Source: Melanocharis versteri (lineage: Eukaryota > Chordata > Aves > Passeriformes > Melanocharitidae). Taken from it: 64,000 nt of DNA. The notes below the pieces were generated by a model that did not search any database, was not told the DNA's origin, and saw nothing but the letters and a program-made list of their open reading frames with translations. The stretch lies in NCBI GenBank assembly GCA_013397845.1, contig VZTG01001545.1, positions 999,885 through 1,063,884 on the forward strand, in the 5' to 3' direction. Shown one piece after another: positions 39,201-51,734 of this stretch (positions within the stretch are counted from its first letter, which is position 1; each line of letters begins with the position of its first letter). A program made the translations under genes and the position numbers.

Positions 39201-39894
39201 ATAAAAATACCACTTTTTGTTCTAGGACACCACTTCCTCTCCAGGATTTTCAATACAAGGGAAGAGGCAGTGAATCTATGTAGGAGCTCAGGCAAAACTT
39301 GCAGCTCCTCTCAGCAAAAACCTACAATAGTTGTTTCAGCAGAAGTCATGATTCCTAAAACCCTTAAACTACACCAGCTAAAGCAGAGTTAATGGCAGCA
39401 TATAAATGTCACTGGAAAGAATTACTACTGTTTTATTTGCTGCTTTTGCGGACACTCAGGAATCTCCATCCAGGCTCTGTTTTGGATATATGGATATTCT
39501 GGTCTGTGCAAACTTGGCAGGGTTAAACTGCTGGGGGTAAAAAAGGACACAAGCTCCTGGAAGGATCTGACACCCCTCTTTCTCCCACTCCCAGCATCCA
39601 GGTGTGCCAAGACATTATGGTTTCTTTTAGAGCCGCATAATTAAATGAGTGATGAGGATATTTCTCCCCGATATAAAACTAAATTATTTGTCGCTTAAAA
39701 TAGAGCTGCACCCTCTCCAGGTTGTCAGCTGGTGTCAATCAGCCTGTTCTGGGACACTTCTTGGGGACAACACCACGAACATCAGGACAGCCCGGTGCAA
39801 CCCCAGCGGGGCCAGGATTGGGAAGGGATCGTTAGAGTGACCAGAAGAGAAGCAGTTCTTGACATTTTTTGGAGGTGTTTTGGTGTTCGGACAG
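36223..39894. other. Non-coding, one MIR fragment
   Basis: A purine and pyrimidine-rich segment near 36410-36440 and a CCAAC/CAAC-rich patch at about 38978-39003 are the only simple-sequence features. The MIR fragment is listed separately. Confidence 0.45.
37700..37800 (-). mobile_element. MIR-like SINE fragment, reverse orientation
   Basis: The plus strand carries 'tccccacttttgacatacaa', 'ctcaggcacagaaaggttaa', 'gaaatgagcccaagtctcag' and 'agccagaaataaaactcatt'. This is the reverse complement of the MIR core and head ('gaggcacagagaggttaagtgacttgcccaaggtca' type). The copy is diverged, and the boundaries are estimates. Confidence 0.6.
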
Positions 39895-40480
39895 GAATCC
39901 TCACTCGGGGGGGCGGCTTGTGGAGCTGTGGAGGACACGGAGGGTTGCCAAGGGGAAGCCCACGCAGTTTTCCTCCCGGTTTAACAGACAAGCCGGGTTC
40001 ATAGTTGCCAAATTTTGCGAGCAGCCGGTAGATTTATAAGCCCCGGGAGCTGCGCGGCCGCGGAGCCGGGGGATCGCGGCGGGGCAGGAGCTGCAGCTCC
40101 TCGCTGAGCTGCAGGGCCGAAACCCAGTGTAAACAGGGGAAAACCGACTATAAAAAGGGGGGGAAAGCAAAGAGGAACAAAAGGGAAGGGGGGATTTCGG
40201 TCTCCTCTCCTTAGCCCGCACTTTGAAGGGGATGAGATGCGCCGGTCCCTGCGCATCGCGGGGCTCGCAGCGGCAACACCTGGGCTGGGAAAGGAGGAGG
40301 GTTGGGAAAGGAAAACTCTGGGGAGGGGGAATAAAGAGGCGGACGAAAAGCATCAGGAGAGGAATCCTGCAGGGTTACGAAAAAGAGTAACTTGTCCACA
40401 GGGTGTCACTCTTGACCCACATTTGGGCCAGCACCCGGCCTGGTCCGTGGCCCCGGGAAACTGGGGATTTTTAGCTCCCT
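39895..40480. promoter_or_regulatory. CpG island with TATA boxes, candidate promoter
   Basis: CpG dinucleotides and G+C content rise sharply here relative to the flanks, with dense clusters such as GCGCGGCCGCGGAGCC and GCGCATCGCGGGGCTCGC. A canonical TATA box, CTATAAAAAGG, lies at 40148-40158 on the plus strand, and a weaker TTTATAAG at 40033-40040. An ATG at 40237 opens an 81-codon frame (to 40482) at a distance from the TATA that fits a short 5' leader. The frame resembles no protein I know, and high G+C favours chance ORFs. The island may mark an unannotated transcript or a regulatory element. Confidence 0.5.
40149..40156 (+). promoter_or_regulatory. TATA box within CpG island
   Basis: TATAAAAA followed by a G run, which is close to the TFIID consensus. 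Transcription would start near 40178-40182. No initiator was confirmed. Confidence 0.35.
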
Positions 40481-40482
40481 AA

Positions 40483-42403
40483 CAAGTCTCCGAAAAGGCA
40501 ATAGTCTCCAAAAAGGGCAGGCTGACACCTCTGGGTGTGCTGGCCTGGGCAGTCACCTGCCCGGCTGCTTCTGACCCTGCTTGCCCACCTGGTTGCCCCC
40601 CTTGCCCGTGTTGCACCTTGCTTTGCCCTGTCCCCAGAACAGAGTTTGAACTGCGTCTTCCTTGGGCCAGGCTCACAGCAGAGTGGAAGAAACCACTCTC
40701 ACCCCACAGCCAAACTCTCTCTCACCATTCTTCCCCAAACTCCTGCCATTCCCCTTCAATGCTTGAGGAATGTTTTAGCTTCCTATGAAATTCCCCTATC
40801 ATCCCATAATGTTAGTCTGCTCCTTCCCTGCTGGAAACCTCCTGTTTCTCAGGCACTTCCTCACGGAAGATGCTGCATTACAGCTTTATGGCGAGCCCCA
40901 AACCAGGATAAATCGACTGCTGATAATCCTTTGCTTTTGGTAGCTGTAACTCAGCAGAGATTGAAGGGGTTCTTAGGCTAAGGAGAAGCCCTATGAGTTC
41001 CCACCCTGTTTTCTGTGTTGAGCTCTAGGCTTCTGCAGCCACGAGGGCAAAGCTGGGGCTTGCCTGAAAGCAGGGAGAGCCCTGACCTTTGGTGGGATGT
41101 GGTGCTGAGGCCAGGCAAGGCAGGACTGCCTGCCTGCACTGCCTGTGCCAGCTGAAGGGCCAGGTGATGTGTTTTCCTTCCCAGGACAGGCACAGGGAAC
41201 TGCAGTCATCCACCAGGCGTGGAGGGGCTGGAGGCCTACATGGATGCTGGGGTCAGCAGCACAGCAGCCAAAGTACAGGCTGCAACTTTTATAAAGCATC
41301 AGCAGAGCATGAATTATGGTGTGTCCTCCTGGCAAGGTTCCTGGAGCAGAGGACACACCAGCAAGAGTGCTATCTCCTCTTCCAGGGCTGGTTGGGACAG
41401 GATTTGTGTGTAGTGTGTACAGCACATAATTCATCAGGCTATCACTTACATAGCATGAGCTCAGCACTGCAGCACTCTCTGACATTTTGAAATATTCTGC
41501 TGGGGGCCCAGCAGTTTACTGGGAGCATTGCACAAGATACATCCCAAAAAGGATGCTGTCCTCTCGCACAACTCGACCCTCTGCAGGGAGGTGTGCTCCT
41601 GAAAAGCCCACATCCATTAATCCTACCTGTCTGTGACTCCCTCGTTTGTGCAGTGACTTCACTCTTCTGCCCCAGGACAGTATTTTAAAGTATGATCAGT
41701 AACATTTTAAGCACTTCTTCATTTTCTTTCAGGCCATCCTGAATGTGGCTACCCCGAGCTTTTATGGGAACACCTGCAATATGTAAACGCAAACGTATAA
41801 ATCTCTGTAATGCAAAAAAACAGCTTCATGAAGCCGTACAAGAATGCAGCCATGTGACTGCAAAACTTCATTTATAAGTATCTAAATATAGATCATAGCA
41901 AGCAGCAAACCCAGGCTTCAATTTTAAAAGCGAGGGCATAGGGGAGAGCGCAGAGTCAGCACTTCTTAAATAAGAAGTTCTTCTTGTACTAATTCATTTA
42001 CAGCAGCATCTTCCTTTGACACAGCAAATTTGCATCACCGAATCCTGATCACAGAGACATAAAGATTTTTATGGGAGTTGGAAATAGCCTCCATGCAGGC
42101 ACTGCTGTGGAAGCACTGCACCACTGCCGACCTCTGCGCCCAGACAAGGGCACGCTGCAGTTTTTGCACCAAGTGCTGCGCAGGCTTTGCTCCTCTGGGT
42201 GCTTTGATCACATCCCGTTTCTCTTCTCTGATTCCAGTTTGCTTAAGTTGTTTCCCAGCACCAGGAGCTGTGACTGCCCACAATCCCATGCATGGGATGT
42301 GCAGCTGAGCAGGGAATGCTGGACACATCTTCTGTTCGTCCCACCCACACCTGCAGCTCAACTGTTTAGGATGATGGGGATATCAAAGTCTGGATGATAT
42401 TCC
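40483..42403. other. Non-coding after the CpG island
   Basis: Overlapping GC-rich ORFs on both strands (up to 164 codons) have no recognisable domain. No transposon was recognised until the CR1 copy at 42404. Confidence 0.45.
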
Positions 42404-42676
42404 CTCATCAGGAACTATAGCGACAGGACAAGGGGCTTCCATATGAAAGAGGGAAGGTTTAGGTGAGATGTTAGGAAGAAATTCTTCCCTGTGAGGATGG
42501 CGAGGCCCTGGCACAGGTTGCCCAGAGAAGCTGTGGCTGTCCCTGGATCCCTGGAAGTGTTCAAGGCCAGGTTGGATAGGGCTTAGAGCAACCTGGTCTC
42601 ATGGAAGATTTCCACTCTAGAAGATCTTTAAGGTTCCCTTCCAACCTCAACCATATGAGGATTCTGTGATTCTATG
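42404..42676 (+). mobile_element. CR1 LINE 3' fragment, sense on plus strand
   Basis: This is a well-preserved CR1 3' end. The landmarks in order are 'agcgacaggacaaggggctt', 'gttaggaagaaattcttccc', 'ggcacaggttgcccagagaa', 'ccctggaagtgttcaaggcc', 'gaagatctttaaggttccct' and the terminal 'gattctgtgattctatg'. The complete terminal repeat makes the 3' boundary reliable. The 5' end is truncated within the last codons or 3' UTR of ORF2. Confidence 0.92.
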
Positions 42677-44285
42677 TCCCACACACCATTGTGTGGCTGT
42701 CTATTGCCATTATCTGGGCTGCCATTAGGCATAAAACTTTCTCAAATCGTTCTTCTAGCCCTGCAGTTTCCATAGAAATACATTTTAAATTTAGAAAAAG
42801 TCAACTGTCCTTTGAAAATCACTGAAAACTCTGCAGAGAGACAGTGGTGAATGTCCTACCCAACTTCCCCTGGTCAAATATTGGGGCAGTTTTACAGGAT
42901 TCAATGATTCTCCATGTTTGCACAAGGAATAACCTCACAAACCCACCTGCCAGGGTTCGAGCAGAGAGCAGAGGCAGGAACTAAGGCTTTGAGAGCCAAA
43001 ACTCTAATAACCTGAAATTAGCCTTGTTCTGGGTTTACAGGAACCACTTCCTTAACCGTGAGGACTGTGTCCAACTCACAGCCAAGACTGGATCCAGCTG
43101 CAGGGAACAGGAGATGTTTGGGGAAATTACTCCCTCCCCCTGGACATCCACCCCAGTGCAGGAGCAGTGGTGAGAAAAGTTTGAAACAGACCCAACAGGG
43201 AAGCACTTTTCCAACCTGAATCCTCACCTGGGAAAGCACTGCAGTTTAGGAATGGGATTTAGGTCCTACAGCATCAACAGGACCCGAGCAGATGCTTGAA
43301 TGAATCCCTACATCTAAATCACCACAGAGACTGCTCTGCAAATTCCTAAACATTTTCCACTGGAATAATCAGAAGATCACACATTTTCTAAATATTGCAT
43401 AAGTTGGCTAGTTGCTTGAATTTCAAATTTTGGGGCAAGGATCTATGTCATTATCAACAAAATCTGAAATTATTATAGAACATTTTTCACACTCTCTTTC
43501 TTATTCACTGATTTCCTATTTAATAAACATAAAGAACATTAACTGGTGTTTGTTTTCAGCCAAATGTTGAAGCACTGAGGCTTTCTTACAGAAGAAAAAT
43601 CAAGTCACAACTGTTTATGTTGGATGGGACATACACTGGGACACCGTAATGCTCTCAGATCAGGACACCCAGCTGAAGCTGCTGGACTTTGGCACATTGG
43701 TGTGATCCCAGAACAGTGCTGCATTTTGATTACCCCCATCAGATTTTTCCATAGTAAACTTGAGATTTTCATGTGGAAACTTCCTTTTCCTTCAATCAAA
43801 AAGCCCCAAACACCCAGAAATCTGCTCTACACCTCATGCACTAGGCAGAAGAGTCAGTACCTGACCAAAGAACACCCACCACAACCATTCTGCATTTTGT
43901 CTATAAAAATACATCTGTATTAGCAGCAGTTGTCTGTGCTCCTACCTGTTTTCCCTGGTGCTACCTAATGTGTTTAAGAGCACTTTCTGCCATGATGTTT
44001 GGCCAAAATCCCAGCAGGACAACCACAACTCCACTCACACAGTCATGGGGCAGGCAAGAAGCAAAGGTGCCATCAGGTGGGAGGAGGTGACAGAACTCTG
44101 CCAAGAGCTGGCCAGGCAGCATGACCAAAAGTCAGGGGGCAAAGCAGTTCTTCCTCCCAAAAAAAAAGTGTGAGCAGAGGCTGTTACACCCCCTGAACTC
44201 CTGCTATGGAAGAGGCTGCAGCTACTTCATGCTCCAGAGTTCAGCTTCTCGCAGCCACCCAGCACACAGAGGCAACACATTAGTT

Positions 44286-44299
44286 ATATATATATATAT
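44286..44299. repeat. (TA)n dinucleotide microsatellite
   Basis: Seven TA units. A similar short (AT)n lies at 24757-24769. Confidence 0.9.
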
Positions 44300-46524
44300 C
44301 TCTCCAAAAATGACCTGGTAACTGTAAAAAATACCTAAATAATGATACTTTACTACTGCTTTTGTTGGACTCACTCTGCAGTCACAAAGTGGTTGCTAAG
44401 GAAAACCAATCTCTTGGTTTTGCCACGAGCAATTTAACTCAGGTTACCAACACGATGGTTACTCGGGGCCAAGGCAAACACTGGCACCCAACCATATTAT
44501 TCATCCCTCAGTTGTGGCTCCCCAATAATGAATGCTCTGCCTCATATTACATATCCACAAGGATGGGGAACAAATGGCACCAGAAACCCAACTGTGCTAC
44601 AGGAAGGAAAACCCCAGGAGCAGATACCCAGCGTGGGCTGGGGTTCCTTTCATCTGATTTCTGGTTTTGATAAAAAGGCAGAGCTGGCTCTCCTCTTGCT
44701 CCGTGGGGAAGGTTTGTGGATGAGCACCTTTGCCCCCCGTAGATTTTGTGTACACCTTGCTTTTCTCACCCCTCAGATTTGGTTTTCTTATGGCTGCTCA
44801 AGGCCTGGCTGCAGCACTGCAACAGTCCTGGGTACCACAAAATCTGGAGCCAGAGTCCTCTGACAACTTTGGAATCACTTTTTAGGCAGCAGGATTTAAT
44901 CCGTGGTACATGAGGGGATCTCTTTGCCATGGGACTGTGTGCCTCAGTGCCCTCTGCCACTTGACCCACCCATCTCTAATACACAGAAAACACAAACTGT
45001 GGTTATTTACAGCACTAGAAATGATGGGGCAAATCATGGGCCACTTGCTTCTCATCTGAGGCACAGAAAACACATGCAAAATCTCCTTAGTGTTCAATCT
45101 GCCCCACTACTGCATGTTAAAAACACTGTCAGGAAACCGTATTTAACACTGTGATGTTTTCTCAGAGTAGGAGAAACAGAAAAATAACTACAAGGAATCT
45201 GCAACATTTAAACCACATCTAAAACAAGGTAAGAAATTACAGCAGGAGAATCTGCCATTTCCATTCTTTCCCAGCATGTTTGGCCCAGGGATTCCCACCT
45301 CCTCCCACTGGGGAAATCACCATGACTTTCCAGTCATGAGGCCAGCACAAAGAGGCAGGTGAGTATAGGAGTTCCAGTGCCAGTGGTGATCACCAGGGAA
45401 CTGGTTTAGACTGGTGAGAAACAGAAATAAATCTGTGGTCCCTGTCAGCCCAGAACATAAGGAAATGGTTTTTTTCAGGTTTTTTCTTCCATCCTGCTCA
45501 GGGACATAGGAATAGGAGAATATTTGCATTTTACTGCCTGTTCTGGGTTACCAAAGCACAACTAAGGACTTCAAAGTTGCAGGCTGCTTCTTGAAATTGC
45601 AACCTGCGTGGTGTCAAGTGTTAGGAATGGTTGTCCTTTGTCCTTGCCTGGAAAAGTGGCCTTGCTCCCCTGCCTCTTCCTGCTTTCCTCATGCTGGGAG
45701 GTGCTAACACTTGTCGGGATAGGGATACTCACCCAAAAACCTCGGCAAGGCTGGATCCTAGTGGGAAACAACGGGTAAATGCTGGTGCTGGGTCATCTGC
45801 ACGCTGGAAGGAGCAACAGCCACCTCTAGCCCCGCAGGTGAACCTTAGCCAGCTCCACCTAAATCTTCTTGGCCCTTAAACACAAAGCAAGGCTCATTAG
45901 TCTAAATTAGAGCCATCGACCAGACATTTAGGCTTCAGATCATTAAGGGGTGCTAATGGCAGCCTGCAGGCATCCTCCACCCACCCAAACCTCTTTCGTA
46001 GCCTGCCTTGATGCTGGTGAGAATGATGGCTCCTCACTCTCACCTGTCTCTGCCACCTGTGACAACACTTTCATAAGCACGATCAAAAGTTCTGTGCAAA
46101 TCAGTTCTGGAGTGTTTTGTTTCAAGCCTGAAAAAAAAAATCAAAACAAAAGGGATCTTCAATATTGAAATAACGGGGTTTTTTTTTTGCTGCAGCTGAG
46201 GCAGCCCCTGGCCATTGCTGTCTCCTGCGATGTCACAGAGATGTCCCAACCTCTGAGCAAGCAGAGAGCACCTACCCCAAAGCCACCCCACAACCATGAG
46301 AATGCACCAAAGCCCTGCTCCTCCACTGCAGGTTAAAATTACAGATTTAACTGTATTTCATAATTTACCACACTTGATTCTTCAGCATCCAATCTTTTCC
46401 TTATTTTCAACATCCCCACATTTTTCATTTTCTTTCCCCATCACATATTCATTGGATGCTGTACAAACAAGTGTAGATTTAAAGTGTCCCCGTAACATTT
46501 TACTTATTCCGTGACTTAATAATA

Positions 46525-46612
46525 AAAAGAGCACTGAATAGAAAGGCTAGAGTTCAATTTCTGGGCTCTATTGCCACTTGCAAGCTGCACTCTCCCACAG
46601 CTCCTCGCTTGA
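46525..46612 (+). mobile_element. MIR-like SINE fragment (tRNA-related head)
   Basis: The sequence reads 'agagcactgaatagaaaggc', 'tagagttcaatttctgggct' and 'ctattgccacttgcaag'. It parallels the MIR head 'gagcactgga...ctgggttcaattcctggctctgccact'. The B box survives as GAGTTCAATTT. Only the head is preserved well enough to recognise. Confidence 0.55.
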
Positions 46613-47747
46613 AATACAGCCACCCATTCAGCTTTATGCTGCCTCTGGAGCAATAAAACTGCACTTTGCTGGAGGAATTTTAAATCGTTCCACACCAATG
46701 CAGAGATCTTTAAAAATGAAATCTAAAAATGTAAGATAGTGAGGGTCGAAGCAAAACTTCTGGATTTTACCTAGTGGGTAAATTTTCCAAGAAGATTTTC
46801 CTTTGCTCTCAGAAGTGAAAAGGGACTTTTTTTAAATGAGGATTTTTATTTTAAAAGGCCGCAGAAATATAAAACCTGTAGAATGAGAATTCAAAAAAAA
46901 AAAAAAATCTACCTTATGTGAAAATCTCCATCGTATCGATGCATTTAGCAATTTAGACTGCAGGAGCCTATAACTCAGCCTCTGCTCCTGGGGCTGGGTC
47001 CATGTGGGATGTGTGGGCAGTTCTTGAGAGCATCAATGTGCAGCAGGATGTGACCCCCTGCTCCAAACTGAGGGGAACAACGTCAGGTCCGTGCCTCTCA
47101 CCAGGTGCAGGAGGTTCATTATTTGAAAGTGTCACAGTGCAATGAGCAGGGCAGGGAGGGGACATCCCTGTGTCCCGTTTCCTGTGGGTTGGCACTTCTC
47201 TGCCAGGTGCTTGTTTTTCTCCAGGTTTTCTTTGTCTGCCTTGGATGGAGTGTCCCTGGAGGAGAGCTCGCTCCCGCGCAGCGCAAAGCGCCGCAGAGGC
47301 CCGGCTGCACCTGGCTTTCGAGGAGGGAAATTAGGCAATTGCGAATTGTTACTCTCATTTTTTGGCAATTTCAACGCCAAAGTTCTGTTTTTCTTCAAAG
47401 CTAAAGGTCAATGATTAATTCAAAACCTGTATTTTCCCCAAAATTATGGACTAGGGCAATAATAGAGGCAGTGAGCCCAATTCCACTCTCCTTTATACCT
47501 TTGTAAAGCTGAAATAGCTCACTCTGTTTGCACCAAGTCTCTGCCTTCTGATTTCTTCTGGCTGTTCCGGAGGCTGCAAATGCAGATTTTTACAGATCCA
47601 GGTCCTCCCGAGGACCCATGCATGCACTGCCCTCCCACTTGGACCAGCTGAACTGGACACCAGCACTCACAGCCCTGGAAACATTTTATCTGGGATTCAA
47701 AAGTCCTTTTAATGCAGGGATTGATGATGTACATGGTGACAGATGGT

Positions 47748-47840
47748 GTGATTCTTGGGGATGTCCTGTGTAGGGCCAGGACTGGGACTTAATGATCCTT
47801 GGGTGTCCCTTCCAACTCAGGATATTCTGTGATTCCATGT
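47748..47840 (+). mobile_element. Short CR1 LINE 3' end, sense on plus strand
   Basis: Only about 90 bp remain: 'ggggatgtcctgtgtagggc', 'gatccttgggtgtcccttcc', then 'aactcaggatattctgtgat' and a degenerate terminal repeat. The phrase 'gtcctgtgtagggccaggac' is typical of one CR1 subfamily and is shared, in reverse complement, with the copy at 62830. Confidence 0.85.
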
Positions 47841-50800
47841 ATGAAATGATGTGCTGATTTAAACCTTCTTGGATAAGGATGTTTAACCTGTGAGAGATCA
47901 AAAAAATTTTAGCAGAGTACAGATTTTACAATCCATTATGGACATCGCTGTGTTTTTATTATCAATGTGTCTTGAAAAATAAGATGTTTAGCTAAGCTTA
48001 CTAATTCCTTGAAACTCAAATCATTTAAGCTGTCTAACCTTGTTCAGGATAATTATTTCTATCCATTATCCATCATGTTAAAAATGACAGCTCTGGGACA
48101 AGGAAGCTTTTCAAGCAAATGTTTTAAGACAGTGTTTTAGGTTGCAGGCACTAGCAAATGTTAATTAAATTAGATAAACAATGACTCAGAGTAGCTGTGC
48201 AACACTAGAAAGAAAGACGGGAGGTAATGGGGGAAGGAATTTGGCAGCTCAAAGGTCAAAGCAGCTTTTTTGGAACCAAGAATCTGTCCCTCAAGTAAGT
48301 ACCTTGCCTGAATTCAACAGGATGGAAGGAACTGGTGTCTTTTTACTTTTACAGCTCCAGACAGCATTTGTGTGGGCTTGCTGAGTGGGGTTCTGCCAGG
48401 GCATGTGGTCCACGCTACCTGTGCAAGGCATCCTGCAGGCCTGTCTGCCAACCTTGGTGACATGATCCTATTGTCCTCCAACAGCATCTTTTCCCCTGGG
48501 TTTGGTCAGTCCTGGAACTGTGGGTCCAGGCTGAGCATTGGATTGTCACATTTGGTAGTACTCTACTGCACTGAATCAAGCCCTTGCAAGAGTAAAGCTC
48601 AAAAGTGACCTCCAGGTCTGGGAATCTCCTGATAATTCCTGTGACGTGGCCATCTTTAATCTGTACAGCAAAATATTACTAATACCTAAATACATCAATC
48701 ATGTGTGACTCTTCTTGCAGTGTGCAATAACATTTTGAAAATCAAAGCACCAAAAAGAAGATTTTCTCCTGAGGACTTGCACTAAAGATCCCAAGGCAAA
48801 TACCTGGGTTTGAGCTCACCCTAAGAGAAGAGGCTGGAACTGAGATCCTCATTTTTGCTGAGAAAGCAAGTGACTTGCTGATGTGAGAGGTTCCTGGTGT
48901 CCCACACTGACCCACACTCAGGTCCTGCAGGGCGGTGGGGCTCATCCTTTGGAGGAGTTTTGGAGAGGATTTGTTCCACTGCTGCACCTGTGGAGTTTGA
49001 ATAGGGAGACAGAATTCCATGAGTGCAGCAGGGGTGCACCTGTACTGGGGTGGAGTGAAGAGAAAAGGGAAGAAAGTCCCACAGCACTTTTAAAACAATT
49101 AGTGTTAAAGGAGTATACGGGACACTTATAAATGTTGTCTTCTACATCTTTTAGTTCACAAGAGAGGTTCTTGTTTGTTCCTGAGGCCTTTTGGCCCCAG
49201 CTGCAGCAGGAGGCAATGGTTCCTCTGCTCTGCTGGCTCAGCCACCATCACCTGCCTGAAGGGAGGCCTGTCTGGTGCCCACAGGGAATGACCAACGCTG
49301 ACTCCTGCAGTGACTGGGAAGCAAAGGCTTCGGGAATGAGTCACAAACCATTGGTGAGTAAGCCAGAGAGCTCCAGCTCTCCCGAATGAAACCAGAAACT
49401 GCTCAACTCTTCTCATCCCTGCACATCTCGGGTCATGCTCCTCCAAGCGTTCAGCTGACTCGCCTTTCTTTCTGGGAGCTGCAGTCCCCCACCCTGCACA
49501 TCCCTGAGGAAGACCCGTGGTGCCCTCACCTCAGCATCCCTGTGAATGCAACCAAGTGTTGGGTTTTATACCACAGAGATACCGATCTGTCCAAACTTTC
49601 TTCACCTGCTCTGATCATTTCAGCTCCTTGGGGACACACACCTCCATGCCACTGCCCAACTAATTAGTTGCTTCACTGGCTGCATTCTACAATTCTTCAG
49701 TGATGGGTCCCCATCTGACATCTTATGACAACTGATTAGTAAAGTAGGCCACGAGTTTAAGAAATATGTAATTTGGGCACCACTTGCTATTAACTGTTTG
49801 CATGCTCTTGATTGTTTGCTTGTTTTTAAGAAATTGTTACCCTTCAATGTAAATAGCAAGGGAGGAGAAGAAGTTTGTGACCTGGCAATTTTACAAAACA
49901 AGATGCAGGGAATCTTAAGATCATTTCAATAACAAGCCCTGCAGAGGCAATAAGGGAATATATATCCTTACTGCAATACTATATATTATAGAAGTCTAGA
50001 TGCCAGGGCAAGATCAAAAATCACTGTCCTGTAATCTTGGGCCACAACAAGATGCAAGCTAATTAATTAACTAGAATTAAGTCAAAACATCCTGTCTTCA
50101 CCCCAAGATCCCCCTGCCAACAAAGCAGAGAAGAAACAATAAATAAAATTGAAGGTTTAAGTGCACTGAACACTCCTCTCCAGGTTAAAAGGATGTCAGC
50201 AAGCTACAGCAGCACAGCAGTTAAATGTCGTTGAAGATTTGACTGCCTTTGGTCTGGGATTTGCTCTCGCTTGAGAGCTGGTCAAACCAATCTTTCCAAA
50301 ACACTGACTTCTGAACTTTTGCCAGAGGTGCCTCTCTCCGGTGACCAGGCAGACGACATGTTAAACCTGTCAGTTCAGAATAAGCAGAAAAGTGTGCACC
50401 CGCCATGGGGAGGGCATTTAAAGGCACAGGGCTTCCTTTGCTGGGTGAGGTGGAGGCCTTGCTTATGTACCTGGAGGCTGATGAACATTTGGGGAGAGCA
50501 GTGGGACCCCATTACCACTAGGTTTTCTCCATCCCAGTGGGGTGGAGAGAGCTACCCCAGTTTTAAAATCCGTCTTTTCTAAAAGACAGAGCCCTGGTCT
50601 TGTAGGATGATGCACAATCTGATTTCAGGGAAGTCCAAAAGATAAAGGGTGGGAAAGAATAAAAAACAAGTTGCTACCAAAAAGAATTGAGAGGCAAAAC
50701 CTTACTGATTTTTTGCTCACACACAGGCCACTCCTAGCTAAGGATCGCAAATAATTTCTGGTCTATGCCACTCTTGACAACATGTTCAGCCTTCCTGATA

Positions 50801-51254
50801 ATTTTGAGGGCACTGCAACCACTGGTAACACAGGCTGTGATCACATTACTGCAGTGGTTAGCCCAGAATTTATAAGGCACAAGCAGTCAACAGAAACCAC
50901 CAATGATCCTGAATTTAGCACCATGGTTTGGAAGAAGAATCACAGACAACTTGTGCTCCTCTTGAACCAAACAGTGCCAGTGGAATACAGCAAAGGAGCC
51001 TTCCTTCGCTCCTTCGAACAACCATGTCTGAAGAAGTTACCCCTATTACACATTAGTAAACAAATGTCTACATAAACCTCCGAGGCCAGATCAGGACAGT
51101 TGGACTGCTCTAGCTGGGAAGCTGAACGTTTGTTTTGCTGTGACCTGTGGTCCAGCCTAGCACAAACTGGACCCACAGCAGACCCACAGCTGAAATGGTT
51201 CTGCTGCCAGCAACCTGAGGTCTCATCCCATCCATGGAGAAGATGATCCATTCT
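47841..51254. other. Non-coding, nothing recognised
   Basis: Unique sequence with short chance ORFs on both strands. No repeat family was recognised. Confidence 0.45.
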
Positions 51255-51287
51255 CATCCATCCATCCATCCATCCATCCATCCATCC
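51255..51287. repeat. (CATC)n tetranucleotide microsatellite
   Basis: Eight uninterrupted CATC units plus one base. It is likely polymorphic in length. Confidence 0.97.
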
Positions 51288-51636
51288 TCTCTGAATTGAT
51301 ACAAAGTCACTTAGATTGGCGTTGCCATCTCACCTCCAAGAAGCAACATGGGCCCAGAGCAGTCTGAGCCTGTGTTTTACCCTGGAGCACAAAATCGGCC
51401 AAGATACATCTCCAGCTCTTTCAATATTTATATACAGCTGGGGGTAAGTGGTCTCAGTGCTGGCAAGGCACAGAAAACAAACATCTCTCTTTTTCACCAT
51501 ACACAATCATGCCAGTACCAGGATGAGATTCCAACGCTGAGTCAAGACATCCTGAGAGTTCACCACAGGTGGGAGAAGTTGAACTCATGTAGACAGGAGA
51601 TGTCAGTATGCAGAGGAGAGAATTTGGAGTAGGTGG

Positions 51637-51696
51637 CCAAAGCACGCATTCACGTTTGAGCTCCTACCAAAGCACGCATTCACGTTTGAGCTCCTA
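51637..51696. repeat. Perfect 30-bp tandem duplication
   Basis: Two identical copies of a 30-bp unit beginning CCAAAGCACGCATTCACG lie head to tail (51637-51666 and 51667-51696). A poly-A and GA repeat follow directly. The identity suggests a very recent duplication. Confidence 0.95.
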
Positions 51697-51701
51697 TACA
51701 G

Positions 51702-51732
51702 AAAAAAAAAAAAAGAGAGAGAGAGAGAGAAG
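51702..51732. repeat. Poly-A run followed by (GA)n
   Basis: Thirteen A followed by about nine GA units. It directly follows the 30-bp duplication and precedes the LINE reverse-transcriptase fossil. Confidence 0.95.
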
Positions 51733-51734
51733 AA

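Larger units (their letters stand above)
42677..47747. other. Non-coding, with small CpG pocket
   Basis: A CpG pocket at about 47265-47325 (GCTCCCGCGCAGCGCAAAGCG) and homopolymers are present. No gene was recognised. Confidence 0.45.
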
